Part shown: positions 9,145-15,433 of the stretch, in pieces
How positions within the stretch are numbered: position 1 is the stretch's first letter
Layout: every line of letters begins with the position of its first letter
NCBI RefSeq assembly: GCF_003206045.1
Contig: NZ_PZJM01000009.1
Coordinates: forward strand, 310,001 to 374,000
Length of the DNA stretch: 64,000 nt
DNA from: Salinicola lusitanus
Lineage (GTDB): Bacteria; Pseudomonadota; Gammaproteobacteria; Pseudomonadales; Halomonadaceae
Reading direction: 5' to 3'
The notes under the pieces: model-generated
Databases searched by the model: none
What the model was told of the DNA's origin: nothing
The model's input: the letters and a program-made list of their open reading frames with translations, nothing else
Position numbers and translations under genes: made by a program

Positions 9145-9546
9145 GTGTCCGGCCAGACCTATGCCATTGGCGAACTCGCGCAACACTTCGATGTGACCAC
9201 CCGCACCATCCGCTTCTACGAGCAGGAGGGCCTGCTCTCCCCCGAGCGGCGCGGCAAGACCCGCGTCTACCACGAGAAGGACCGCGTTCGCCTCAAGCTC
9301 GCCCTGCGCGGCAAGCGTCTCGGTTTCTCGTTGATCGAGATTCGCGAAGTGCTCGACCTTTACGACACCCGTCACGACGGCAGCATCCGACAACTCGAGC
9401 GCCTGCTCGAGATCCTCGCCGACAAACGCGCCAATCTCGAACGCCAGCTCGAAGACATCCGCATCATGCAGCGCGAGCTGGATCAGGTCGAAGAACGGTG
9501 CAAAGGTGCATTGGGAGAGTTGAAGGCGGCGGAACAGGGTCACTGA
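9145..9546 (+). CDS. liuR: MerR family regulator, LiuR-like (branched-chain amino-acid catabolism)
   Basis: The 133-aa protein has an N-terminal MerR winged helix (IGELAQHFDVTTRTIRFYEQ EGLLSP, residues 7-32), the second wing segment RVYHEKDRVRLKLALRGKRLGFSL, and a C-terminal coiled coil of about 50 residues. No metal-binding cysteine cluster is present. The stretch RLKLxLRGKRLGFSLxE is what I associate with LiuR, the regulator of leucine/isovalerate (liu) genes. Nearby palindromes upstream of liuA and the other BCAA operons support this. The start is GTG 9145. Unusually, it is separated from the liu operon by an integron-like island. The alternative is another MerR-type regulator of acyl-CoA metabolism. 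Confidence 0.7.
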   Translation: MSGQTYAIGELAQHFDVTTRTIRFYEQEGLLSPERRGKTRVYHEKDRVRLKLALRGKRLGFSLIEIREVLDLYDTRHDGSIRQLERLLEILADKRANLERQLEDIRIMQRELDQVEERCKGALGELKAAEQGH

Positions 9547-9616
9547 GCGCTGGTTGGTACACACGGTTCTGCTCTGCGGCTCCTTCAATGGTAGTCAAAC
9601 TGCACGGAGCAACGGC

Positions 9617-10000
9617 ATGCAACATGACCTGGAAGCCAACAAGCGCAATGCGATCGCCTTCTATCGCACGGCTTATCTCGGCGACCCTACCCTTGCCGTC
9701 GAAACGTACGTCGGCGCTGACTACATTCAGCACAACCCGGTGGTCGGTAATGGAAAGCAAGCGTTCGTCGATTACTTCACGGCAATGGCTGAGCAGTATC
9801 CCGGGAAGGAAATCGAGTTCGTGCGCGCGGTGGCCGAAGCCGATCTGGTATCCCTACACACGCACCAGACCTGGCCCGGCGGCGATGAGTACGTCACGAT
9901 GGATTTTTTCCGCTTCGACGACAACGGCAAGATCGTAGAGCATTGGGATTCCATCCAGAGAATTCCAGATGAAACCAAGAACGGAAATCCGATGTACTGA
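9617..10000 (+). CDS. SnoaL-like / nuclear transport factor 2 family protein
   Basis: The 127-residue product fits the small alpha+beta-barrel SnoaL-like proteins: ANKRNAIAFYRTAYLGDP, YVGADYIQHNPVVGNGKQAF, DFFRFDDNGKIVEHWDSIQ. Members include polyketide cyclases and many uncharacterised proteins; the conserved IQHNP and EHWD motifs line the pocket. ATG 9617 has GGAG eight bases upstream. It follows liuR on the same strand by 70 bases but shows no functional link with BCAA degradation. Confidence 0.7.
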   Translation: MQHDLEANKRNAIAFYRTAYLGDPTLAVETYVGADYIQHNPVVGNGKQAFVDYFTAMAEQYPGKEIEFVRAVAEADLVSLHTHQTWPGGDEYVTMDFFRFDDNGKIVEHWDSIQRIPDETKNGNPMY

Positions 10001-10503
10001 GTACCTACGGCTAGCGCTTCAATCTGGCCATTCTTGTCACGGAAAGTGGCCAGTGACCCTTCCCCCTCTTAAATAATCTTCGGTTTTCGACACAACAGCG
10101 CCCTCCACCTGACGCCACGACTGATTAATGCTTTCGTGGCGTTGTTTCTAATGTAATGCTTGGTTACTGTGCGTATAACAGCAAAAGAAATGGCTTACAG
10201 AGCCACAAGCTAACAAGGGACAGCCGCGCTGGGATGATGGGAAGCACCGTCATCCTCCATGGCTGGCGGTAGCGTGGCGTGTATCAGTAAAGCCTGCCGA
10301 ACGACCCAGCGCCACATGACTGTATCTATGAACAGCGATATCAGATTGAGCAAAACGCGCGAGCACGTGAATTCTGCAAATCACGCCTAATTATTCTGAG
10401 TGTTGATTAAAAATCAATGCGTTAGATGCGAAAGGCCAAGCTACATAAGGTTGTTGAATATGCGCGCTCGTTCAAGAAAAAAAGAGCGCGCTACCTAATA
10501 CCT
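10001..10503. other. Gene-free stretch at the left edge of the integron island
   Basis: No supported coding frame is present. An 8-of-9-bp hairpin sits at 10232-10255 (GGATGATGG with its partner). GC content falls towards the right. An attI/attC-like core GTTAGAT is found at 10421. I see no integrase gene or fragment of one. Confidence 0.5.
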
Positions 10504-10510
10504 GTTATGC
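10421..10510 (+). other. Candidate degenerate recombination site (attI/attC-like) at the array start
   Basis: Two GTTRRRY-type cores occur: GTTAGAT at 10421 and GTTATGC at 10504. Between them an imperfect palindrome pairs GCGCGCTC (10462-10469) with GAGCGCGC, and CATAAGG (10444-10450) with CCTGTTATG. This resembles a worn attC with a defective R'' box. The second core starts the segment carrying the first HEPN gene. Confidence 0.4.
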
Positions 10511-10529
10511 CTAAAAGGAGTTTCCGGGT

Positions 10530-10967
10530 TTGAGTGAGAAAAACAACCACTACAAAGAGCTTATGAGCAGAATGAAGTCTGCCCACGAACAAGGGTTTTA
10601 TCTCGAAGCATGTTGGTTTGCATATACGGTTCTAGAAGACCGGCTTCTATCTGCTCTTAGGCAGTCGGGTGGCGCTACTTACGCTAACCATCGCCCAATT
10701 CGGATGCTAGGTAAAAAGATGCAGGAAATTCGGCAGCGAAAGCCGAATGATCCGCTACTGGTTGCTTACTTCAACGACCCTCTTATGGATCGTATCCATC
10801 AATGGAAAGAAGATCGCAACGATTTAACTCACGCAATGGCTGATGGCACTAAGTCAATGGCAGAAATAGATAAATCGGCTTATCTGCTCAGTACATCTGG
10901 GGCAAAGCTAGTTAATGAAGTATGTTCAGCGTCAAGGCGGCTAAAGAAAAATCGTGAAAAGGCATAA
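10530..10967 (+). CDS. HEPN-like protein in an integron cassette
   Basis: The 145-aa protein starts at TTG 10530 behind a strong AAAAGGAG. It is all-helical by composition and carries RNDLTH (Arg96-Asn97 to His101) close to the C-terminal third, the Rx4H motif with a polar residue after Arg that marks HEPN ribonucleases. Upstream, EACWFAYTVLEDRLLSALRQSG resembles the first long helix pair of that fold. HEPN proteins commonly act as RNases in toxin-antitoxin and antiphage systems, or as non-catalytic dimers. The stop codon lies inside the R'' box of an attC site, as is common for cassette genes. No antitoxin-like partner is encoded in the same cassette. The family call rests on the motif and helix pattern only. 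Confidence 0.55.
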   Translation: MSEKNNHYKELMSRMKSAHEQGFYLEACWFAYTVLEDRLLSALRQSGGATYANHRPIRMLGKKMQEIRQRKPNDPLLVAYFNDPLMDRIHQWKEDRNDLTHAMADGTKSMAEIDKSAYLLSTSGAKLVNEVCSASRRLKKNREKA

Positions 10968-11051
10968 CAAACCGCTCAAATTCGTTCCGGCTGCAAAAGG
11001 CGCAGCCTCCACCGGACTCGCTAACGCTCGCCGTTTAGCGGGGCGTTAGAT
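10962..11051 (+). repeat. Integron attC recombination site 1
   Basis: The 90-bp imperfect palindrome begins with GCATAAC (R'') and ends with GTTAGAT (R'). Inner arms pair CCGCTCAAA with TTTAGCGG, with one extrahelical base, and GGCTGC with GCAGCC around an AAAAGGC loop. This is the canonical attC layout. It closes the cassette of the first HEPN gene. Confidence 0.85.
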
Positions 11052-11152
11052 GATTTAGGAAGCATTGAGAACTGTCAATTATTTTAATCTGTTCTTTGAG
11101 TGATTGTGATAGGAAAGTATTCTTAAGTAGTATCTTGTTGTTTAAATTGAGT

Positions 11153-12382
11153 ATGTATGAAATGAAAACTAGAGCTCTTAATATATTTCGTTTGTGTAAA
11201 TTATCGCGAAACTACTTAGAAGGAAAATCTGAGTTTGAATTCAATGCAACTGATGCAAAATGTATGACTATTGATGACCAAGAACAATTTGAAGATGCTT
11301 TAGACCGTTTTATGCAGTTAAAAGTTGCTGAAGGCTTATCTCAGGAATTTGTATTAATTACTATAAGAAGAGTGTTGATTTCGCGTAAAAATGATAATGA
11401 CATTGATTATAATTTAAGAATTGAGGAGTTTGTCAGGATAATTAATAGTTTAGAAATGAAAAAACATAAGGTTATCAAGGTTGTTCATGGTGTTAATTTA
11501 AGTGATTCAACTGATCCCATGGAATTTGAAAATCTTACAATATATGATCTTCCTAGGCATAAGGAACAAGTTAGTTCATTGTTTGATTCAGAATTCGAAG
11601 TGAAACACAAATATAACCAAGATTATGATCTTGTAGCTATAGAATGCTTAATTGATGCAAAAGACCATTGGAAAGCCCTAGAGTTATCAAATAGCATGTT
11701 TAATAAATTTGAGTTGTTGCTTGCGTTCTTGCTAAATGAAAAATATATGGATTATTCCGTTGGTGTACTTCGAGTTAACTTTAAACCTTACCAAGATGCA
11801 GTAATTAACTTCGATGGGGGAGTTATATCTGGTGATGAGAAGAATAATGGTTTTATATCTAGTCTTGATGTTTCAACTCTCAACAGTTTACTACCAAGGG
11901 AATACACAGATTTCTATGATAGCTTGGTAAGAATAGCACTTACACCTACAACTTCATTTGATAGAAAAATGGCAAGTGCTATTGAATGGTTAGGTGAGTC
12001 TTATATGGATACAAATAAAGCAAGTGCCTATTTAAAGGCTGTAATAGCATTAGAAGCCTTACTAAAACTGGATGAAAAAGGTGTTATAACAGCTTCAGTT
12101 ATGTCCAGTATCGCTGAACAATGTGCATTTTTGCACGGAAATACTGTAGATGAGCGTATAAATGTAGAAAAAAAAGTAAAAGAGCTCTATTCAGAACGTT
12201 CTAAAATTGCTCACACAGGTACAAACTCAGTATCTCCTAAAAAACTTCGCGTGGTTAGGGAGTTTGTTGCTTTGACAATTTTACGTCTAATCGCGGTTAC
12301 AGTTAAGTTGGCCTTGAAAAAACCGGACGACTTTCAATTGCTTTTACGCAAGAAAAAGTATGAAGGCGATTGTTTTCACTAA
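11153..12382 (+). CDS. ApeA-like HEPN domain protein in an AT-rich integron cassette
   Basis: The product is about 409 aa from ATG 11153; a TTG at 11096 would give 428 aa. Neither has a convincing RBS. The N-terminal 280 residues match nothing I recognise. The C-terminal 150 residues (AYLKAVIALEALLKLDEKG ... LYSERSKIAHTG) fit the ApeA-like HEPN type, with the Arg codon at 12197 and the His codon at 12212 forming Rx4H. ApeA is a known antiphage protein that has this domain, but here the N-terminal part differs. Base composition is far more AT-rich than the neighbours, showing foreign origin. The gene is flanked by attC sites on both sides, so it is a mobile cassette. A role as an abortive-infection RNase is inference. 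Confidence 0.6.
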   Translation: MYEMKTRALNIFRLCKLSRNYLEGKSEFEFNATDAKCMTIDDQEQFEDALDRFMQLKVAEGLSQEFVLITIRRVLISRKNDNDIDYNLRIEEFVRIINSLEMKKHKVIKVVHGVNLSDSTDPMEFENLTIYDLPRHKEQVSSLFDSEFEVKHKYNQDYDLVAIECLIDAKDHWKALELSNSMFNKFELLLAFLLNEKYMDYSVGVLRVNFKPYQDAVINFDGGVISGDEKNNGFISSLDVSTLNSLLPREYTDFYDSLVRIALTPTTSFDRKMASAIEWLGESYMDTNKASAYLKAVIALEALLKLDEKGVITASVMSSIAEQCAFLHGNTVDERINVEKKVKELYSERSKIAHTGTNSVSPKKLRVVREFVALTILRLIAVTVKLALKKPDDFQLLLRKKKYEGDCFH

Positions 12383-12406
12383 CTGTTAATATGGGTGTGC
12401 GCATTC

Positions 12407-12534
12407 ATCTAACAAAGCGTTTAAGAGTGATTCCCAACGCATGGCATTTTTCATTCCATCGTTGAGTTCAGTGTTTATGGTGGCTAGGTTAAGTTTCGTG
12501 GTAGCGTTGCTCACACCTTAATGCGGCGTTAGCT
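12407..12534 (+). repeat. Integron attC recombination site 2 (Vibrio-repeat-like)
   Basis: A 128-bp site runs from ATCTAAC to GTTAGCT. Outer arms pair TAACAAAGCG with TGCGGCGTTAG, then TTTAAG with CTTAA, then CCAACGC with GCGTTGC. This arrangement resembles the VCR attC family of Vibrio chromosomal integrons. It is distinct in sequence from attC 1, as expected for independently acquired cassettes. Confidence 0.88.
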
Positions 12535-12603
12535 TTTCAGTATTTCTACTAATTAGGCCCTTTGCAGGTCAATTTATTAGATGCACATTCTTTGGAGGCT
12601 TAC

Positions 12604-12990
12604 ATGATCTTCGTGTATGGCATAAAGGAGCACATTAACCCTATCAAGGCGCAGCTTTCGAATGTCATTCATGGCTGCATGCAGGAGGTTCTCGGGATGC
12701 CGGAGGGCAAGCGTGCCCATCGGTTTGTACCGCTGGATGCAGAGGATTTCTATTTCCCTGACGATAGAACGTCGGCTTACACGGTTATCGAAATCAATAT
12801 GATGCAAGGGCGGTCCAAGGAGACGCAGAAGGCTCTGATCAAGGCGCTTTTCCGCCAGATAGAAGCCGAGATCGGCATATCGCCCATCGATATCGAGATC
12901 ACGCTCAAGGAGCAGCCCGCTCATTGCTGGGGATTTCGTGGCATGACCGGAGATGAAGCGCGTGATCTACAATATTCGGTGAATGTCTGA
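12604..12990 (+). CDS. Tautomerase-family protein lacking the N-terminal proline
   Basis: The 128-aa protein resembles tautomerase-superfamily proteins of the longer type: QLSNVIHGCMQEVLGMPEGKRAHRF, SAYTVIEINMMQGRSKETQKALIKALF, DIEITLKEQPAHCWGFRGMTGDEA. Catalysis in this superfamily depends on Pro-1 after removal of Met; here the sequence begins Met-Ile, so classical activity is unlikely. GGAGG five bases before ATG 12604 fixes the start. It follows attC 2 directly but no attC follows it, so it is either the last cassette with a lost site or the first resident gene after the array. Confidence 0.65.
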   Translation: MIFVYGIKEHINPIKAQLSNVIHGCMQEVLGMPEGKRAHRFVPLDAEDFYFPDDRTSAYTVIEINMMQGRSKETQKALIKALFRQIEAEIGISPIDIEITLKEQPAHCWGFRGMTGDEARDLQYSVNV

Positions 12991-13042
12991 CGTGGCAGCT
13001 ATTGCCTAGACTCATGCACGTGGAACCAACCGAGTACTGACG

Positions 13043-13588
13043 ATGGATTGGCTGACGTTCATTTCGAGCCTTGTCAGGTCGCTGGCCTGGCCGGTGTTCG
13101 CCCTCATTCTCGCGCTTCTCTTCCGCGACCAAATTCTGCAGTTTGGATCCTTCATCAAGAAGCTGCGTGCCGGGCCCATCGAGGCTGAGTTCGAGCACGA
13201 CCTTGAGCAGTTGCGCTCGCTGTCGCCGGGTCCCAGTGACGTCGTTGGTGTGCGTGCTGGTGAAGAGGAGACGTTTCTCACCGAGCTGGCCGAGCGCCAT
13301 CCCCGTACGGCGATATTGGAGGCGTGGACTCGACTGGAGCGTGCGGCCCGCGCGTCGCTGTCGTCACAGGAAGGCGGCGAAAGTGGCCCGGGCGAGGTAT
13401 CAGCGGCTCGGCTGCCGGAACTGCTCGTACGGGCAGGTCTGATCGATCAGCCACAGGTGACGCTGTATCACGAGCTGTGGCGTTTGCGTCGCGAGGTGGC
13501 TCGCGATCTGGAACCGACGAAAGAGGCGGCGCGCACCTATGTCGAGTTGTGTTTGGCGCTGCAATCCCAGCTATATCGCGGAGCCTAG
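13043..13588 (+). CDS. Membrane-anchored hypothetical protein with HEPN-like C-terminus
   Basis: The 181-aa protein has one N-terminal transmembrane helix (about residues 12-28), then a short basic stretch, a coiled-coil-like acidic region, and a helical C-terminal domain. The segment LYHELWRLRREVARDLEPTKEAARTYVELCLAL has the shape of DUF4145/HEPN-like domains, which usually read LRxLRNxVVH; here the histidine position is arginine, so RNase activity would be lost. I infer a non-catalytic, membrane-tethered HEPN-fold protein. ATG 13043 has no strong RBS. Base composition is closer to the host than that of the cassettes. Confidence 0.45.
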   Translation: MDWLTFISSLVRSLAWPVFALILALLFRDQILQFGSFIKKLRAGPIEAEFEHDLEQLRSLSPGPSDVVGVRAGEEETFLTELAERHPRTAILEAWTRLERAARASLSSQEGGESGPGEVSAARLPELLVRAGLIDQPQVTLYHELWRLRREVARDLEPTKEAARTYVELCLALQSQLYRGA

Positions 13589-13607
13589 AGCGGTTGAAAC
13601 ATGATGA

Positions 13608-13681
13608 CTAGCGCGCCGCCAACGCCACGCCTACCTTGGACCGATTTGGCCTGCCGAGGGGCTGTGTTATCCGCACCCCGG
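13608..13681 (-). pseudogene. Remnant of a liuE (HMG-CoA lyase) 3' end
   Basis: On the minus strand the sequence encodes GVRITQPLGRPNRSKVGVAL-AAR and then TAG (13610-13608). The intact liuE of this window ends with GVWITQTIGKPNRSKVGVAL-AAK plus RTSS. About three quarters of residues agree, so this is a diverged copy of only the last 23 or so codons, with nothing of the gene further upstream. It marks a recombination boundary between the integron-side segment and the methyltransferase gene. Confidence 0.75.
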
Positions 13682-13761
13682 CAAACCCATCATTCGTTAT
13701 CAATCGGACAGTCGCGTACGTTGGCCGATTGTCAGCATCAAGATTAACTGCGGGGAATAAG

Positions 13762-14457
13762 ATGAACCAGGACGAGATCAAGGCACTGTTCGACCAGCAG
13801 GCGGCAAGCTACGACCAGCAGTGGGCCAAGACGTCACCGATTCGGAATTGCCTGCATCTGTTGCTGGGGTCATTGTTCGCGGATTTGCCGGCGGAGGCAC
13901 GAATTCTCTGTGTCGGGGTGGGGACGGGCGATGAGCTGTTCTATCTCGCCTCACAGCATCCTGGTTGGCGTTTTACGGCCGTGGAGCCGTCGGGGCGTAT
14001 GCTCGACGTCTGTCGGGAAAGGGCCGAGAAGGAAGGTGTGACGTCTCGCTGCACCTTCCATGAGGGGTATCTGGAGTCACTACCCACCGCCGAGCTACAC
14101 GATGCCGCGACCTGCCTGCTCGTCTCGCAGTTCATCACGAATCCCGACGAGCGCTCCGGTTTCTTCCGTGGCATTGCCGCGAAACTCAAGTCGGGTGGCA
14201 TTCTCGCAAGCGCCGACCTGGCGTCAGACATCGCGTCACCCGAATATGACGTACTGCTTCACGCGTGGATGAACATGATGTCCGCGGCCGATGTCTCCGA
14301 AGAGATGATGGCGCGGATGCGCCATGCCTATGCGCATGATGTCGGTGTGCTACCGCCAGCGCGGATTGCCTCGATCATCGAGGCAGGCGGTTTCGAACTT
14401 CCGGTGCCGTTTTTCCAGGCGGGGTTGATCCATGCATGGCTTTCCCGCCGGGCTTGA
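13762..14457 (+). CDS. Class I SAM-dependent methyltransferase
   Basis: At 231 aa the protein has a clear motif I (ILCVGVGTGDELFYLA, about residue 43), an acidic residue closing the SAM pocket in FTAVEPSGRML, and downstream motifs LVSQFI and LKSGGILASADL. N-terminal FDQQAASYDQQW is typical of small-molecule methyltransferases. Substrate is unknown. ATG 13762 follows GGGGAATAAG. It lies between two copies of the liuE 3' end, so it was probably brought in with that remnant rather than being part of the liu system. Confidence 0.75.
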   Translation: MNQDEIKALFDQQAASYDQQWAKTSPIRNCLHLLLGSLFADLPAEARILCVGVGTGDELFYLASQHPGWRFTAVEPSGRMLDVCRERAEKEGVTSRCTFHEGYLESLPTAELHDAATCLLVSQFITNPDERSGFFRGIAAKLKSGGILASADLASDIASPEYDVLLHAWMNMMSAADVSEEMMARMRHAYAHDVGVLPPARIASIIEAGGFELPVPFFQAGLIHAWLSRRA

Positions 14458-14520
14458 GTGAATACCCCTCTATCCTTGGAAGCGATTCCTGCAAGCCCGT
14501 GAGTTGGCTAGGGGGTTCCA

Positions 14521-15432
14521 TTATGAAGAGGTTCGCTTCGCCGCCAGCGCCACCCCCACCTTCGACCGATTCGGCTTGCCGATGGTCTGTGTTATCCACA
14601 CCCCTGTCTCTGCCAAGTTATCCAGATCCACGCCGCTGTCGATGCCGAGGCCGTTGAGCAAATAGATCACGTCTTCCGTGGCGACGTTGCCGGTGGCGCC
14701 CTTGGCGTAGGGGCAGCCGCCGAGCCCGGCGATGGCGCTGTCGATCACGCCGATGCCTTCTTCGAGCACGGCGTAGAGGTTGGCCAGCGCCTGGCCGTAG
14801 GTATCGTGGAAGTGGGCGGCGAGCTTGTCCCTGGGGATATCCCGGCCCACGGCGTCGAGCAGGCGCTTGGCCTCGAGCGGGGTGCCGACGCCGATGGTGT
14901 CGCCCAGCGAGATTTCATAGCAGCCCATCTCATAAAGCGCCCGGGAGACCTCGGCGACCCGCTGTGGGTCGATGTTGCCTTCGTAGGGGCAGCCGAGCAC
15001 GCAGGAGATATAGCCGCGCACGCGCACGCCGGCTTCCCGGGCGCGTTCGACCACCGGTTCGAAGCGTGTTAGCGATTCGGCAATCGAGCAGTTGATGTTC
15101 TTGTGCGAGAACGCTTCGCTCGCCGCTGCGAAAACGGCGACCTCTTCGACGCCGCACTCCAGCGCGGCTTCCAGCCCTTTGAGATTGGGCGTGAGCGCGG
15201 AGTAGACCACTCCCGGCCGGCGGCGAATGCCGGTCATCACCTCGCGGTGATCCGCCATCTGCGGCACCCATTTGGGCGAGACGAAACTCGCCGCTTCGAT
15301 CCGTTTTAGCCCCGCCGCGCCGAGCCGCTCGATCAGTTCCAGCTTGGCGGCGGTGGCGATGGGCTCGGCTTCGTTCTGTAGTCCGTCGCGCGGGCCGACT
15401 TCGACGATACTGACGTGCTTCGGCATCCCCAT
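14521..15432 (-). CDS. liuE: Hydroxymethylglutaryl-CoA lyase
   Basis: The 303-residue enzyme has the family signature: VEVGPRDGLQNE at the N-terminus (catalytic Arg and metal-site Asp), HFHDTYGQALANL metal-binding histidines, and AGLGGCPYAKGATGN with the active-site cysteine. It splits HMG-CoA into acetoacetate and acetyl-CoA, the last step of leucine degradation. The start codon is one base after the liuD stop, so it is the final gene of the liuABCDE operon. Its 3' end has a diverged duplicate about 0.9 kb downstream. Confidence 0.95.
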   Translation of the reverse strand: MGMPKHVSIVEVGPRDGLQNEAEPIATAAKLELIERLGAAGLKRIEAASFVSPKWVPQMADHREVMTGIRRRPGVVYSALTPNLKGLEAALECGVEEVAVFAAASEAFSHKNINCSIAESLTRFEPVVERAREAGVRVRGYISCVLGCPYEGNIDPQRVAEVSRALYEMGCYEISLGDTIGVGTPLEAKRLLDAVGRDIPRDKLAAHFHDTYGQALANLYAVLEEGIGVIDSAIAGLGGCPYAKGATGNVATEDVIYLLNGLGIDSGVDLDNLAETGVWITQTIGKPNRSKVGVALAAKRTSS

Positions 15433-15433
15433 C

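Noticed and set aside
10962-11051. Intrinsic terminator after the first HEPN gene
   Set aside because: The long imperfect palindrome has integron core boxes at both ends and no T-run, so attC explains it better.
14458-14520. Gene or site between the methyltransferase and liuE
   Set aside because: Only 63 bases with no convincing hairpin or frame.
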